A DNA stretch of 64,000 nucleotides from Larkinella arboricola (GCF_003259745.1 NZ_QLMC01000001.1:1178001-1242000), one strand, 5' to 3'. Shown: positions 43,918 to 53,413, counted from the first letter of the stretch. Program-made: numbers and translations. Notes: generated from the letters alone by a model not told the origin.

Positions 43918-44442
43918 ATGGAAAAGCTCAGCCCGCAGCAAATAGACACGTTACACCGTCACCTGCTTCGGAACGGCACCGACGAAGCCTTGCTTGAAGA
44001 ACTCCTCGATCACCTGGCTTGTGAGGTGGAGCACTACATGTGGATCGGCCTTCCGTTTGAAACGGCGCTGGAAAAAGTACAGCTTGAAGCCAGCCCCAAG
44101 GCTTTTAAGTACCTGCGCAAAACGTATCAGATTGAGTTGACGCTCTCCGAAAAGCAACTCCAGCAGGCGGATTTGGACGACATTGTGTTCCAGTTTCGAA
44201 ACAAAGCCTACGGAGCCTACGATCTGCGGCAGGAATACCGGTATTCGCTGCTGATGGCGATGTTAATGACGGTCGGGCTGGTCATGATGATGATGTCGCT
44301 GCTGGCGAGTTTCAGCGCCGGAAAATGGAATTACCTGAGCGTTTGGGGCGCAATCTGGACGGCGGGTTTGATTTGCTTCTCCTACGCCCTTGGCACCTGC
44401 GTTCGCCAGAATATTCAGCAGAAATACCGGATTGCCCGGTAA
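43918..44442 (+). CDS. PadR-linked membrane protein with TonB-like N-terminal motif
   Basis: This is a 174-residue protein. Residues about 5-60 are helical (ELLDHLACEVEHYM, GLPFETALEKVQLE) and resemble the HAAS/DUF1700-like domains that accompany PadR regulators. Residues about 88-110 contain FRNKAYGAYDLRQEYRYSLL, a motif otherwise seen at the N-terminus of Bacteroidota TonB-type proteins. Two membrane segments follow (LLMAMLMTVGLVMMMMSLL and WGAIWTAGLICFSYALG). No periplasmic TonB C-terminal domain is present. It may be a membrane sensor for the PadR upstream. Function is not established. Confidence 0.7.
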   Translation: MEKLSPQQIDTLHRHLLRNGTDEALLEELLDHLACEVEHYMWIGLPFETALEKVQLEASPKAFKYLRKTYQIELTLSEKQLQQADLDDIVFQFRNKAYGAYDLRQEYRYSLLMAMLMTVGLVMMMMSLLASFSAGKWNYLSVWGAIWTAGLICFSYALGTCVRQNIQQKYRIAR

Positions 44443-44443
44443 C

Positions 44444-44501
44444 TTACCCCTATTAACAGTGAGGCTTCACAAAAGGAATGCCTCACTGTTAATAGGGGTA
44501 A
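44444..44501. terminator. Perfect 22-bp inverted repeat between convergent genes
   Basis: Bases 44444-44465 and 44480-44501 are perfect reverse complements around a 14-nt loop. It starts two bases after the stop of the TonB-like membrane protein gene and ends five bases before the 3' end of the minus-strand permease. The geometry (long perfect stem, 14-nt loop) matches the element at 27391-27464. Confidence 0.8.
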
Positions 44502-44505
44502 CTAT

Positions 44506-47232
44506 TTATTCGCTTCGCAAACTCGTTACGGGGTTCACCAAAGCGGCTTTGATTGTGTGAATGCTAACCGTTGCCAGCGCAATCAGGATGGCGGCCAGCC
44601 CCACTCCAAGGAAAACCCAGAGGCTGATCTCGATGCGTTGCAGGTAATTGTCCAGCCACGTATTCATCAGAAACCAGGCTATCGGCAGGGCAATCAGTAA
44701 GGCCAGAACCACCAGTTTGACAAAGTCCCGCGAGAGCACCAGGATGATGTTGCCGATGCTGGCCCCCATCACTTTCCGAATGCCAATTTCCTTGGTCCGC
44801 TGTTTAATCATCATCAGGGCAACGGCAAACAGCCCCAGGCAGGACAGTAAAACCGCAATGCCCGACGCCAGGCTGCAAATCTGGGCCATCCGTTCCTCGT
44901 TCTGATACCAGGCATCGACGTTTTCGTCCAGAAACGAAGCGATAAATTCCGACTGGGGGGCTATTTGCTGCCAGACGGCTTTCAGCTTTTCCATTGAACC
45001 CGCCAGCGTTTGCGGAGCGACCCGCACAAAAATGTAGTGAATAGGCTCCGAATGGGAAATATGCATGGTAATGGGCCGGGATTTATCCGCCAGTGAATAC
45101 AGGTAAAAGTCCGGAACAACCCCGATAATCTGCGATTTTGTGCCCGAAGAATCGGTATCGTCGCCCAGCAACTGGCCCACCGGATTGGTTTCTCCCAGCA
45201 TTTTCGCCATACTTTCCGTCACGATCACCCGGTTAACGGAATCCATTGAATAAGCCCGGTCAAAATCCCGTCCGGCTACCACGTTCATACCGAGGGTTTT
45301 GAGGTAGTCGTAATCCACCAGCAGCCAGTCGGTTGCGATGTTTTTGCCTTTGTAGGTAAAACCCAATACCGATCTCGAACTGACGCGATCCTGCCCCCGG
45401 CCAATGTTGACGCTTGTGCCCGTCACGGCCACTACCGACGGGTCTGTTGCCAGTTGGCTCCGCAACCGTCCGAGTACCTGCCGACCGTCCACCTGATTCC
45501 CCACCGGGATGCTAATCACCTGCTCTTTGTCAAAACCGAGTGGTCGGCTGCGCAGAAAATCAACCTGTTGCGCGGCAATGATCGTACAACAGGCCAGCAG
45601 ACAGGCCATCGAAAACTGTGTTACAATCAGCGAGTTTCGTAAAACACCGGGGCGCTTCAGGGAAAGTTTGCCTTTCAGGACTTCCACCGTGTTAAACTTT
45701 GCCATTTGCCAGGCCGGATAACCACCCGCGATGAGCGTTACCAGCACAAACACACCGACAATCAATCCAATAAAACCCGGTTGAAGCATAGAGGACAGTT
45801 TCAGCCGTGCATCAAACGTGGCATTGAACTGCGGCAGCAGCAGGTACGCGAGCAGCACGCCAGCGCCAAAACCGATCAGGCAAATAACGGTCGATTCGCC
45901 CCAGATCTGGACAAAAAGCTGGTTTTTGAGCGCGCCCAGCGACTTGCGCACGCCCACTTCCCGGGCGCGGGTGAACGACCGGGCGATGCTCAGGTTGATG
46001 AAATTGATGCAGGCAATCAGCAGAATAAAAAGGCCAATGCCGAGCAGGATGTATACGATGGCGATTGGCGTGCCTTTACCACCGTCTATCTCCCGGTCAA
46101 AATGAACGTTCGAAAGTTTTTGCAACCGCACGGCAAAGAGATCGCCCGCCGGGTCGGGCTGGGCTCCCTTCTTTTTAAGTTCGGCCAGCGTTCCGGGAAA
46201 ATACTTTTGGGCGAACGGTTTCAACCGGCTCTCCAGCGTAGCCTGATCAACCCGGGGTGACAATTTGATAAAAACCGGGTGGGAACCAGCGCTCCAGTTA
46301 TCTTTGTCGCTCTGGTAATTAGGGGTGTTTTCAATTCGAATCAGCGCATCGTACTGGATGGACGAGTTGTTGGGGGCATCGCTCAGAATACCGGTTACGA
46401 CGTATTGTTTCCGATCGCTGCCGCTGCCTACCCGCACGGCTTTCCCGACAACGTCAGTGGAGCCAAAGACGGTCCGGGCCATGTTTTCGCTGATTACAAT
46501 GCTGCTCAGGTTACGCAGGGCCAATTCCCGGCTGCCTTTGAGCAAGGGAAACGAAAAGATAGTGAGAAAATCCGGATCGGTATGCACCACCAGTTTGTCA
46601 AAATACTTCCCATTTACTTCCACCAGACTTTTGCGGCCCGTCAGAATTCGGGCTGCGGCTTCCACTTCCGGATAATCGGCTTTTAAGGCCGGTGTAAAAG
46701 GAAGGGGCATTCCTCCGCTGCGGACGGCTTTTTCCGGATCATTTGAGAAAAAATACGTCTGAAAAATCCGGTCCCCGTCCTGGTGAAACGAATCATACGT
46801 CAGTTGCAGGTAGGCCGTCAGGAAAAGGAAAACGCAGATACAGAAAGCCACGGAGAGGCCCACGACATTGATGGCCGCATAGCCCCGGCTTTTCCAAAGG
46901 CTGCGGAAAGCAATTTTAAAGTAATTACGAAGCATGTCCGGATGCAGAAAAAACGGTTGGGAATAATCGTTCGCGGGGTAAACGGGTTTTCGGGTTGCGG
47001 ACTGGGTCAGGCTGGCAGCCTGGCGTTTCAGAAAATAGGGGCGGCAGAATTTAATGACCTCCAGCCCGTAAAGCCGACGCGCTTTTGCCGTCCCGAATTC
47101 GGCTGCCTGATCGGCAAACTGCTCGTGCAGGTCACCCAGCAGTTCTTCCAGTAAATAAGGTGGACACAGCGCGCCCAGCAGGCGGTCGGCCCAGGCTGGG
47201 GGCGTCGGCGGATTTTGATGTGGCTTTTTCAT
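44506..47232 (-). CDS. Duplicated FtsX/MacB-like ABC permease with N-terminal prefix domain
   Basis: This is the longest copy, 908 residues. The N-terminal prefix (about residues 1-95; PAWADRLLGALCPPYLLEE, GDLHEQFADQ) precedes the membrane body MLRNYFKIAFRSLWKSRGYA. Two periplasmic domains and two FtsX blocks are visible (REVGVRKSLGA, KEIGIRKVMGA), ending ALVNPVTSLRSE. It starts two bases after the PadR stop codon, so they form an operon. It lies about 21 kb from the main array on the opposite strand. No ATPase gene is adjacent. Confidence 0.94.
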   Translation of the reverse strand: MKKPHQNPPTPPAWADRLLGALCPPYLLEELLGDLHEQFADQAAEFGTAKARRLYGLEVIKFCRPYFLKRQAASLTQSATRKPVYPANDYSQPFFLHPDMLRNYFKIAFRSLWKSRGYAAINVVGLSVAFCICVFLFLTAYLQLTYDSFHQDGDRIFQTYFFSNDPEKAVRSGGMPLPFTPALKADYPEVEAAARILTGRKSLVEVNGKYFDKLVVHTDPDFLTIFSFPLLKGSRELALRNLSSIVISENMARTVFGSTDVVGKAVRVGSGSDRKQYVVTGILSDAPNNSSIQYDALIRIENTPNYQSDKDNWSAGSHPVFIKLSPRVDQATLESRLKPFAQKYFPGTLAELKKKGAQPDPAGDLFAVRLQKLSNVHFDREIDGGKGTPIAIVYILLGIGLFILLIACINFINLSIARSFTRAREVGVRKSLGALKNQLFVQIWGESTVICLIGFGAGVLLAYLLLPQFNATFDARLKLSSMLQPGFIGLIVGVFVLVTLIAGGYPAWQMAKFNTVEVLKGKLSLKRPGVLRNSLIVTQFSMACLLACCTIIAAQQVDFLRSRPLGFDKEQVISIPVGNQVDGRQVLGRLRSQLATDPSVVAVTGTSVNIGRGQDRVSSRSVLGFTYKGKNIATDWLLVDYDYLKTLGMNVVAGRDFDRAYSMDSVNRVIVTESMAKMLGETNPVGQLLGDDTDSSGTKSQIIGVVPDFYLYSLADKSRPITMHISHSEPIHYIFVRVAPQTLAGSMEKLKAVWQQIAPQSEFIASFLDENVDAWYQNEERMAQICSLASGIAVLLSCLGLFAVALMMIKQRTKEIGIRKVMGASIGNIILVLSRDFVKLVVLALLIALPIAWFLMNTWLDNYLQRIEISLWVFLGVGLAAILIALATVSIHTIKAALVNPVTSLRSE

Positions 47233-47234
47233 GG

Positions 47235-47561
47235 CTACGAGCAGCTTGGGGTGGGAATGGCATTCCAGAGTTCATTGCGAATCTGCCGCATTTCGTGCAG
47301 GGTTTGTTTCCCGGCCGCGGTAATGGCAAATAGCCGTTTCCGACGCCCTCCGCGGGCGGCTGTGGCCCCGCCGAGCATGGAGGACACAAAGCCTTTTTCT
47401 TCCAGGCGGTATAAAGCGATGTGGATTCCGCTCAGGCTGATGCTGCGGTCGGTACGCTGTTTGAGTTCGGCGGCTATGGTAACACCGTATGCGCCCCCGT
47501 CCAGCACGGCGACGGCCAGCAGAACCAGCTCTTCAAACTCTCCCAGATAAGGTCGGCCCAT
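47235..47561 (-). CDS. PadR-family transcriptional regulator
   Basis: This is a 108-residue regulator of the permease-linked subtype. It starts MGRPYLGEFEELVLLAVAVLD. This Met is chosen over an upstream in-frame Met because it aligns with the two sister regulators. The wing reads RGGRRKRLFAIT. The permease gene follows after two bases, which implies co-transcription. The operator-like motif at 47670-47706 lies about 110 bp upstream. Confidence 0.92.
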   Translation of the reverse strand: MGRPYLGEFEELVLLAVAVLDGGAYGVTIAAELKQRTDRSISLSGIHIALYRLEEKGFVSSMLGGATAARGGRRKRLFAITAAGKQTLHEMRQIRNELWNAIPTPSCS

Positions 47562-47669
47562 GATGCAGTGGATTTGATTATTATTTGCTAAACAAATGCC
47601 TTGCCAAAGAAACAAATGTGGCTTTTTGACGAAATGAGGGCTATTTTAACGAGATGGTACTCTACAATT

Positions 47670-47706
47670 TGTCCAGAAACGGACAGGGGATGTACAATTA
47701 TGGACA
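47670..47706. promoter_or_regulatory. Phased operator-like motif upstream of PadR
   Basis: TGTCC-N6-GGACA (47670-47685) is followed after 5 nt by TGTAC-N6-GGACA (47691-47706). Steps between half-sites are 11, 10 and 11 bp. It lies 109 bp before the PadR start on the minus strand, in the 285-bp divergent gap before the family 9 glycosyltransferase. It matches the motifs at 9716, 15592 and 18763. Confidence 0.65.
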
Positions 47707-47846
47707 AGGCCGTACCAGCGGAACCAGTTGGCAGAAAAGCCGGGGCAATGGTATTCTGCCGGACGGTTTTGGACTCCCGGTTTTTTTGCTATAATATTGA
47801 CATAATTACGCTGAGATGTAACTACTTTGTCCTGAAATACTCCTGA

Positions 47847-48845
47847 ATGTACCCGAATCAACGGTTTCTTATTGTCCAAACGGCTTTCATTGGCGACGTT
47901 ATTCTGGCAACCTCGCTTATTGAAAAACTCTATTTTCACTTTCCCGAAGCCACCATCGATTTTCTGGTGCGGAAAGGCAACGAAGGTTTACTCAAGGGGC
48001 ACCCGTATTTGAATGAAGTCCTGATCTGGGATAAAAAAAACGGAAAATACCGCGATTTGCTCCGGCTCATTCGGCTGCTTCGGCAGCGTCGTTACGATAA
48101 GGTTATCAACCTGCAACGGTTTGGGGCCACGGGTTTGCTAACGGCCCTGTCGGGCGCTGTCGAAACGGCAGGCTTTAGCAAAAATCCGTTTGCCCGTTTT
48201 TTCAACCACCGCATCGAACACCACATTGCGCCGGGTATTCACGAAATTGACCGCAATACCGAACTGGTGAGCTGGTTTACCGACGGGTTAGTTTTTAAAC
48301 CCCGGCTTTATCCATCACCCGACGATTTCGCGCAGGTACAACCGTATCAGACCGGGCCGTATATCTGCGTGGCGCCCACCTCCGTCTGGTTTACGAAACA
48401 ATATCCGGAAGAGAAATGGATTGATTTTGTGCGGCAGCTTCCCGCTTCACTAACGGTTTATTTGCTCGGAGCGCCGTCGGACCGGGACGCTGCGGAACGC
48501 ATTCGGCAGGCCGTTGGCAGTGAGCGGGTGGTGAATCTGACCGGCCAGTTATCGCTGCTGGCGTCGGCGGCTTTGATGAAGGGGGCGCAGATGAACTACG
48601 TCAACGACTCGGCTCCGATGCACCTGGCGTCGGCGGTCAATGCGCCCACTACCGCCGTTTTTTGTTCGACCATACCGCAGTTTGGTTTTGGTCCGCTGGC
48701 TGATGTGTCCTATGTGGTTGAAATTGAGGAGATCCTGGAATGCCGACCCTGTAGTTTGCACGGGCGAAAGGCGTGTCCGCTGGGGCATTTTCAGTGTGCC
48801 TACGGAATTCGGACGGACCAGTTACTGCAACCGCTGCTGGCCTGA
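47847..48845 (+). CDS. Family 9 glycosyltransferase (heptosyltransferase-like)
   Basis: This 332-residue GT-B protein starts MYPNQRFLIVQTAFIGDVIL, the usual start of WaaC/WaaF/WaaQ-like enzymes. VAPTSVWFTKQYPEEKW resembles the ADP-heptose binding region, and NDSAPMHLASAVNAPTTAVF is the family's C-terminal signature. It adds a heptose or similar sugar to the lipopolysaccharide core at the cytoplasmic face. It is divergent from the PadR-permease operon and has its own upstream region. Confidence 0.9.
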   Translation: MYPNQRFLIVQTAFIGDVILATSLIEKLYFHFPEATIDFLVRKGNEGLLKGHPYLNEVLIWDKKNGKYRDLLRLIRLLRQRRYDKVINLQRFGATGLLTALSGAVETAGFSKNPFARFFNHRIEHHIAPGIHEIDRNTELVSWFTDGLVFKPRLYPSPDDFAQVQPYQTGPYICVAPTSVWFTKQYPEEKWIDFVRQLPASLTVYLLGAPSDRDAAERIRQAVGSERVVNLTGQLSLLASAALMKGAQMNYVNDSAPMHLASAVNAPTTAVFCSTIPQFGFGPLADVSYVVEIEEILECRPCSLHGRKACPLGHFQCAYGIRTDQLLQPLLA

Positions 48846-48900
48846 TTCCGCCGAAGGAAGCCCTGCTGCGACGGTTTCTACCGGCCTAATTTTTTAGTAT

Positions 48901-49779
48901 ATGCTCAATCTGGAACAAATAGCCCGACTGATTTTTGGACAACTCGAAAGCTGGGGCAAAACTGCCGTAATTCTGGTGCCGAATCTGGTTGTGGCGCTGT
49001 TGGTCATTGCTTTTTTCAATATCCTTTCCCGGTATTTCCGGCGGCTGGTGGTGCGGAGTTTTGGCCGTTTCAGCAACAACGTTTCGCTCATTAACCTGAC
49101 CGGCACCGTGGCCCAACTGCTGGCGCTGGCCCTGGGGTTGTTTATTGCGCTGGACGTGCTGGGGCTTGAGAAAACCGTCACTTCGCTGCTGGCCGGGGCG
49201 GGTGTGCTGGCGCTGGCGGTTGGTTTTGCGTTTCAGGACCTGACGGCCAATTTCATTTCGGGAACCATCATTGCCATTCAGCGGCCCATCGAAGTCGGCA
49301 ACATTGTCGAAACCAACGGTTTTCAGGGGCGCGTTGTTAACATCAAACTTCGCTCGGTGGTGCTGGACAACGGCGCGGGGCAAACCATTGAAATTCCGAG
49401 CAAAGACGTTTTTCAGAAACCGATCATCAACTTCTCGCGCACGGGGCTGCAACGGATTGAATTAACGGCGGGCGTTTCGCACCTCGACGATCTGGCGAAG
49501 GCGCAAAAAGTAGCCATCAGTGCCGTGAAAGCACTGCCGTTTATCCGGAAAGACAAGCCGGTAGAAATGCACTATAAGGGCCTTACCATTGACATGGTTC
49601 AGTTTATGGTCTGGTTCTGGATTGATCCGACCAAAAACGATGCGACCAAAGCCCTCAGCGAAGCCATTAAGGCCGTCAAACAGGCTTTTCGGGAAAACGA
49701 CGTGCTGATGATGTTTCCACCGCACACCTACGACCTCAAAAAGCGGGCGAATGAATCTACAGCGGGAACGCAGTCTTAA
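48901..49779 (+). CDS. Small mechanosensitive channel, MscS family
   Basis: This is a 292-residue protein with three N-terminal membrane segments (near 22-45, 60-82 and 92-115). The pore helix TM3 carries the Gly/Ala-rich stretch LLAGAGVLALAVGFAFQDL. It is followed by the conserved middle beta domain with FISGTIIAIQRPIEVGNIVE, then an alpha/beta C-terminal domain. Length is normal for MscS. It releases solutes upon membrane tension during osmotic downshift. The stop codon overlaps that of the convergent gene by four bases. Confidence 0.93.
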   Translation: MLNLEQIARLIFGQLESWGKTAVILVPNLVVALLVIAFFNILSRYFRRLVVRSFGRFSNNVSLINLTGTVAQLLALALGLFIALDVLGLEKTVTSLLAGAGVLALAVGFAFQDLTANFISGTIIAIQRPIEVGNIVETNGFQGRVVNIKLRSVVLDNGAGQTIEIPSKDVFQKPIINFSRTGLQRIELTAGVSHLDDLAKAQKVAISAVKALPFIRKDKPVEMHYKGLTIDMVQFMVWFWIDPTKNDATKALSEAIKAVKQAFRENDVLMMFPPHTYDLKKRANESTAGTQS

Positions 49780-50609
49780 AGCGTTTCGTACTCGTACTGC
49801 TCCAGGACCGTCGAATTGTTGGCCTGTACCCGTCTGACGGGCAGGTTGTTGCTGTACACATACCGGTATTCGTTGACGGACGGTTTGGCCGTGCTGCCTG
49901 CACTCACCAGATACGTTGAAGCCCGGATGCAATTGTTTGCCGACCAGCTCATCTCGTCAAAAATCGGGCAGTCGGTCAGGCGGTATGGGTTGGGTTTGTT
50001 GTCGTATTCGTAGACAATCCGGCGGGTTTGCGAGGAGGCAGCCGCGTGGCGTTGCAGCGGAACGGTGGTCACAGTTTCTTCTGCCAGATTACCCCGGTCG
50101 TTGTAACGGTACTGGTGGGTGGTCAGCGTAACCGGCGACTTGCCTGTCAGACCCTGGGTGGTTGCGTAGGTATAACGCTGACGGCCCACAATTTGCCCGC
50201 TGGTATTGTAGATCAGCGAGTCCGAAAAAAAGACGGATTTGTCGGTCTTGCCCGCCGTGGCACCCTTGTGGAGCAGGTAGCGTACTTTCGAGCTTAGACG
50301 GCCCTGTGGATTGTAATTATACTGTTCGGAGTAACCCACATTCCAAGGCGTTTCGGGGTGTACGTACTGCATGGAATAGGTCGTCAGTTTACCGGCAGTG
50401 CCATAACCGTGCTGAACCTGGCTGACGGGGGCCTTATCACGCGTGAGTTCTTCTTTGGTCAGTTTGCCGGTCGCATCATAAAAAAACTGCCGTACGCTAC
50501 CATCTGAATACGTGATTTTCTTAAGCCGACTCTGAGCGGCCGATGAGTGGGAAATGCTCAATCCGATCAGAATGCCCAGAAAGAGGAAGGGTAAAAGCGT
50601 TTTCGTCAT
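49776..50609 (-). CDS. Secreted protein with YD/RHS-like repeats
   Basis: This 277-residue protein has a signal peptide (LLPFLFLGILIGLSISHSSA). The mature part has degenerate YD-type repeats: ITYSDGSVRQFFYDATGKL, YGTAGKLTTYS, YNPQGRLSSK, YNTSGQIVGRQRY and YNDRGNLAEET. There is no RHS core box, toxin domain or sorting domain, so it is not a polymorphic toxin. Short YD-repeat proteins of this kind are common in Cytophagales and have no known function. A T-rich hairpin terminator lies in the gap upstream of its start. Confidence 0.65.
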   Translation of the reverse strand: MTKTLLPFLFLGILIGLSISHSSAAQSRLKKITYSDGSVRQFFYDATGKLTKEELTRDKAPVSQVQHGYGTAGKLTTYSMQYVHPETPWNVGYSEQYNYNPQGRLSSKVRYLLHKGATAGKTDKSVFFSDSLIYNTSGQIVGRQRYTYATTQGLTGKSPVTLTTHQYRYNDRGNLAEETVTTVPLQRHAAASSQTRRIVYEYDNKPNPYRLTDCPIFDEMSWSANNCIRASTYLVSAGSTAKPSVNEYRYVYSNNLPVRRVQANNSTVLEQYEYETL

Positions 50610-50658
50610 AACGTTAGGGGATGGATGAATCGTAGAATCGGGCGCAAAAACTATGCCC

Positions 50659-50696
50659 GTAAAAAAAGCTACACTGAATAGAGTAGCTTTTTTTAC
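50659..50696. terminator. Bidirectional intrinsic terminator
   Basis: GT-A7-GCTAC at 50659-50672 pairs with GTAGC-T7-AC at 50683-50696, a perfect 14-bp stem with a 10-nt loop. It lies just after the stop of the minus-strand TPR gene. Confidence 0.85.
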
Positions 50697-50710
50697 CGGA
50701 ATGGGTCAAA

Positions 50711-52120
50711 TCAATTTTTGCGATATTGCTCAATAATTTTGTACAAGGCCTTCTGTTTTTCCAGCTCCGGGAAAAAGTCGAACAACTGAACGTGCAGATC
50801 GTAGTTGAGCGTCAGGGCGGCTTCCAGGCTAACCAAGGCCTCGCGGTAGGAACCGGCATGAATGAGGTAAATCACCGCGCGGTAGTACAGATCGGCCTCC
50901 TGCGGCAACTCCTCGATTCCCATTTCAATAATTTCATGAGCCCGGCTAAAATCGCCCTGATCGAACATCACCAGCGACCATTGCAGGTAAATGTCGATAT
51001 TGGCCGGATCGGCTTCAACGGCTTTCTCGAACGCTTCGATGCTCGACACACCGTTGCCCAGTTTATACTCGGTTTCGGCTAAAGCCAGCCAGTATTCGGC
51101 GTTTTTCTCGTTCAGCTTGACGGCTTTCCGCAGAAACGGAATGGATTCGTGCCACTTTCCCAGTTCGCTCAGGCAAACACCAATGCCGTAATACCCTTCG
51201 TCCCACAGGTTGTCCAACCGAACGGCATCCCGGTAGCGGGTAATGGCCTCGCCATACCGGTTTTGTTTTTCCAGACTGGCTCCCAGGTAACAATAGGTTT
51301 CAGCGGTGGCTTCCTCATACTTCAGCGTGTTGCGGTAGGCTTCCTCGGCCTTGACAAACTCGTTGAGGTTCATGTAGGTATTGCCCAGATTGAAGTACGC
51401 CGACGCGAAGTCTTCCTTGATAATCGTCGCGTAATCATACGCTTCAGCCGCTTCCTTGTAGCGGCTGAGTTTGCTGTAGGCAATACCGATGTTATACCAG
51501 GCGTTGTGCGAATACGGATCGCGGTCGATCAGTTGCTGGTAATAATCCAGGCTGTTTTCCAGTTCTCCCATCAGATCCAGGCAAAACGCCAGTTCGTACA
51601 GGGAGTTTTCATTGTTGATGTTGTGGTGAATCGATGTTTTGTAGTTATCGATGGCCTCTTCGTATTTGCCCCAGTTCTGGTAGGTCTGTCCAATCTGAAA
51701 GTAGATATCGTCTTTCTCGTCGGCGGTTTCCAGCAAATCGGTCAGAATCTCAATGGATTGTTCGTAATTACCGGCCAGATTACTGATGGTTCCCTGCATG
51801 TACTGAATATCCAGATCACTGGGGTTGTAGAGAGCGGCTTTATCAAGAAGGCTTAGCGCCTGCTCAAACTTCCCGCTGGTGGCTAGCAACTGCGCTTTGT
51901 CCAACATTAACTCCAGCGAGTAGGGAAAGTTTCCGAGTCCGGCGTCGCAGGCCATCATGGCTTTTTCCAGATCGCCCTCTTCCATGTAATGCTCGACCAT
52001 CTGTTCGTAAACATCCAGGTCGAAAAATTGGGTTTCAGTACCTCCCAGCATACTTTCAAACCGCTGTATAGAGGCTTTTATTTCGCTTTCTCTTTCCTCA
52101 AACTCTTGCTCCATATTCAC
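50711..52120 (-). CDS. Tetratricopeptide repeat protein
   Basis: This is a 469-residue acidic, soluble protein built almost wholly of TPR helices, about 12 repeats. Examples are AMMACDAGLGNFPYSLELML, SAYFNLGNTYMNLNEFVKAE and EAYRNTLKYEEATAETYCYL. No signal peptide or enzyme domain is visible. TPR arrays mediate protein binding, but the partner is unknown. It is a single gene with its own terminator. Confidence 0.88.
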   Translation of the reverse strand: MNMEQEFEERESEIKASIQRFESMLGGTETQFFDLDVYEQMVEHYMEEGDLEKAMMACDAGLGNFPYSLELMLDKAQLLATSGKFEQALSLLDKAALYNPSDLDIQYMQGTISNLAGNYEQSIEILTDLLETADEKDDIYFQIGQTYQNWGKYEEAIDNYKTSIHHNINNENSLYELAFCLDLMGELENSLDYYQQLIDRDPYSHNAWYNIGIAYSKLSRYKEAAEAYDYATIIKEDFASAYFNLGNTYMNLNEFVKAEEAYRNTLKYEEATAETYCYLGASLEKQNRYGEAITRYRDAVRLDNLWDEGYYGIGVCLSELGKWHESIPFLRKAVKLNEKNAEYWLALAETEYKLGNGVSSIEAFEKAVEADPANIDIYLQWSLVMFDQGDFSRAHEIIEMGIEELPQEADLYYRAVIYLIHAGSYREALVSLEAALTLNYDLHVQLFDFFPELEKQKALYKIIEQYRKN

Positions 52121-52293
52121 ATCGTTACAGGGGTTACGTATATTCTATACACCACTCTTGTGCGTGGAAATGTAGTAGAAATATACAACTAATATTCTGT
52201 TTCGCAACCATTCCGGGAAAAAATGTAGCGACTGGCTTTGTCGCATTTTTGGCAGGAATTGGCGATCAGGTTTTTACCAAAATGCTCGGTAAA

Positions 52294-53325
52294 TTACCCC
52301 TTCTTCTGTTTGAAGAACATACAAATCCGCTGAATCGTTTCGTCAATATTACGATAACGAAAAGGCAGCACCGTTTCAATCTTCCGACCGTCGTATTGGT
52401 AGAGTCCCGAAGCCGAGCGGGCGGTTTCCCGGGTAATGAGCGGAGCCTTGCCCGTAAACCAGGAGCGGACGGCTTCGAGCGGCCACAGCAGTTGCGTCAA
52501 TTTCGGCGGAACACGGTATTTGGGCCTTTTTTTGCCCAGCGCATCGGCCAGTTTGTCCAGGAATGTTTTGTAGGGTAAGGTCGTGGCTGTCAGGATAAAC
52601 CGTTCGGCGGTGATCGGGCTTTGCATCAATTGGAAAACCGCTTCGGCCACATCCCGCACATCGACCAGATTAACAATACCGGCGGGATAAAACGGTTTTT
52701 CGTCGAAGGCATACTTGAACAGTTGGGTGCTGCTGCGTGTCCAGTCGCCCTCGCCCAGCACCAGCGACGGGTTGACGATCACGGCATGCAGCCCTTCGGC
52801 CATGCCGCGCCAGACTTCCAGCTCCGCCCGGTATTTGGTTTGCCCGTAAAACGAATTTTGCGGGGATTCCTCCCAGCGCTGCTCCTCGTTGATCACCAGG
52901 AGCTTTCCGGTATCTCCTTTGACCGTCGGGCGGCCCACGGCGGCCACCGAACTCACGTAGCCCAATTTTCGAACGCCCTTCGCCAGACAGACATTGACCA
53001 CGTTGGCCGTACCTTCCACGTTGACCTTGTCCATGCGGGCGCGGTCTTTGGGCTGGTACGAAATCATGGCGGCTACGTGAACCACATCCACCGTGCCGCT
53101 GGCCTGTACGGTCTGCACGGCTTCTTCCAGTGCCGGAATGTCCAGAATGTCACCTTCGAGCCAGGTAATCCGGTCCTGAATATCGTGGAGCAGGTGCAGA
53201 TCGCTACCGGTGCGTCGGAGGGCGGCCACGTTCCGGCCCGCGTCGAGATACCGCCGGACAATGTGGCTGCCGATCAGGCCGTTGGCGCCGGTAATAAGCG
53301 TAATGTCAGGTTGTGAGGAAGTCAT
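52294..53325 (-). CDS. NAD-dependent epimerase/dehydratase family protein
   Basis: This 343-residue extended SDR has the dinucleotide-binding motif ITGANGLIGSHIVRRYL at the N-terminus, VVHVAAMISYQ, and the catalytic SFYGQTKYRAELE with Tyr and Lys (YxxxK). The C-terminal part fits sugar or steroid/dihydroflavonol reductase-like enzymes. The substrate is unknown. A short in-frame peptide reading (METTNNFLNWVENH) ends directly before its ATG, so a leader is possible. It is divergent from metG. Confidence 0.87.
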   Translation of the reverse strand: MTSSQPDITLITGANGLIGSHIVRRYLDAGRNVAALRRTGSDLHLLHDIQDRITWLEGDILDIPALEEAVQTVQASGTVDVVHVAAMISYQPKDRARMDKVNVEGTANVVNVCLAKGVRKLGYVSSVAAVGRPTVKGDTGKLLVINEEQRWEESPQNSFYGQTKYRAELEVWRGMAEGLHAVIVNPSLVLGEGDWTRSSTQLFKYAFDEKPFYPAGIVNLVDVRDVAEAVFQLMQSPITAERFILTATTLPYKTFLDKLADALGKKRPKYRVPPKLTQLLWPLEAVRSWFTGKAPLITRETARSASGLYQYDGRKIETVLPFRYRNIDETIQRICMFFKQKKG

Positions 53326-53413
53326 TTAGTGATTTTCAACCCAGTTCAGGAAATTATTCGTGGTTTCCATGTTGTTATCCGTAACCGGCCCGTTAATAAG
53401 CGTTCACTTAATC

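Noticed and set aside
53326-53370. Possible 14-residue leader peptide ending directly before the epimerase-like ATG
   Set aside because: It is in frame and abuts the start, but has no run of regulatory codons and no attenuator hairpin, so evidence is too thin to call a gene.
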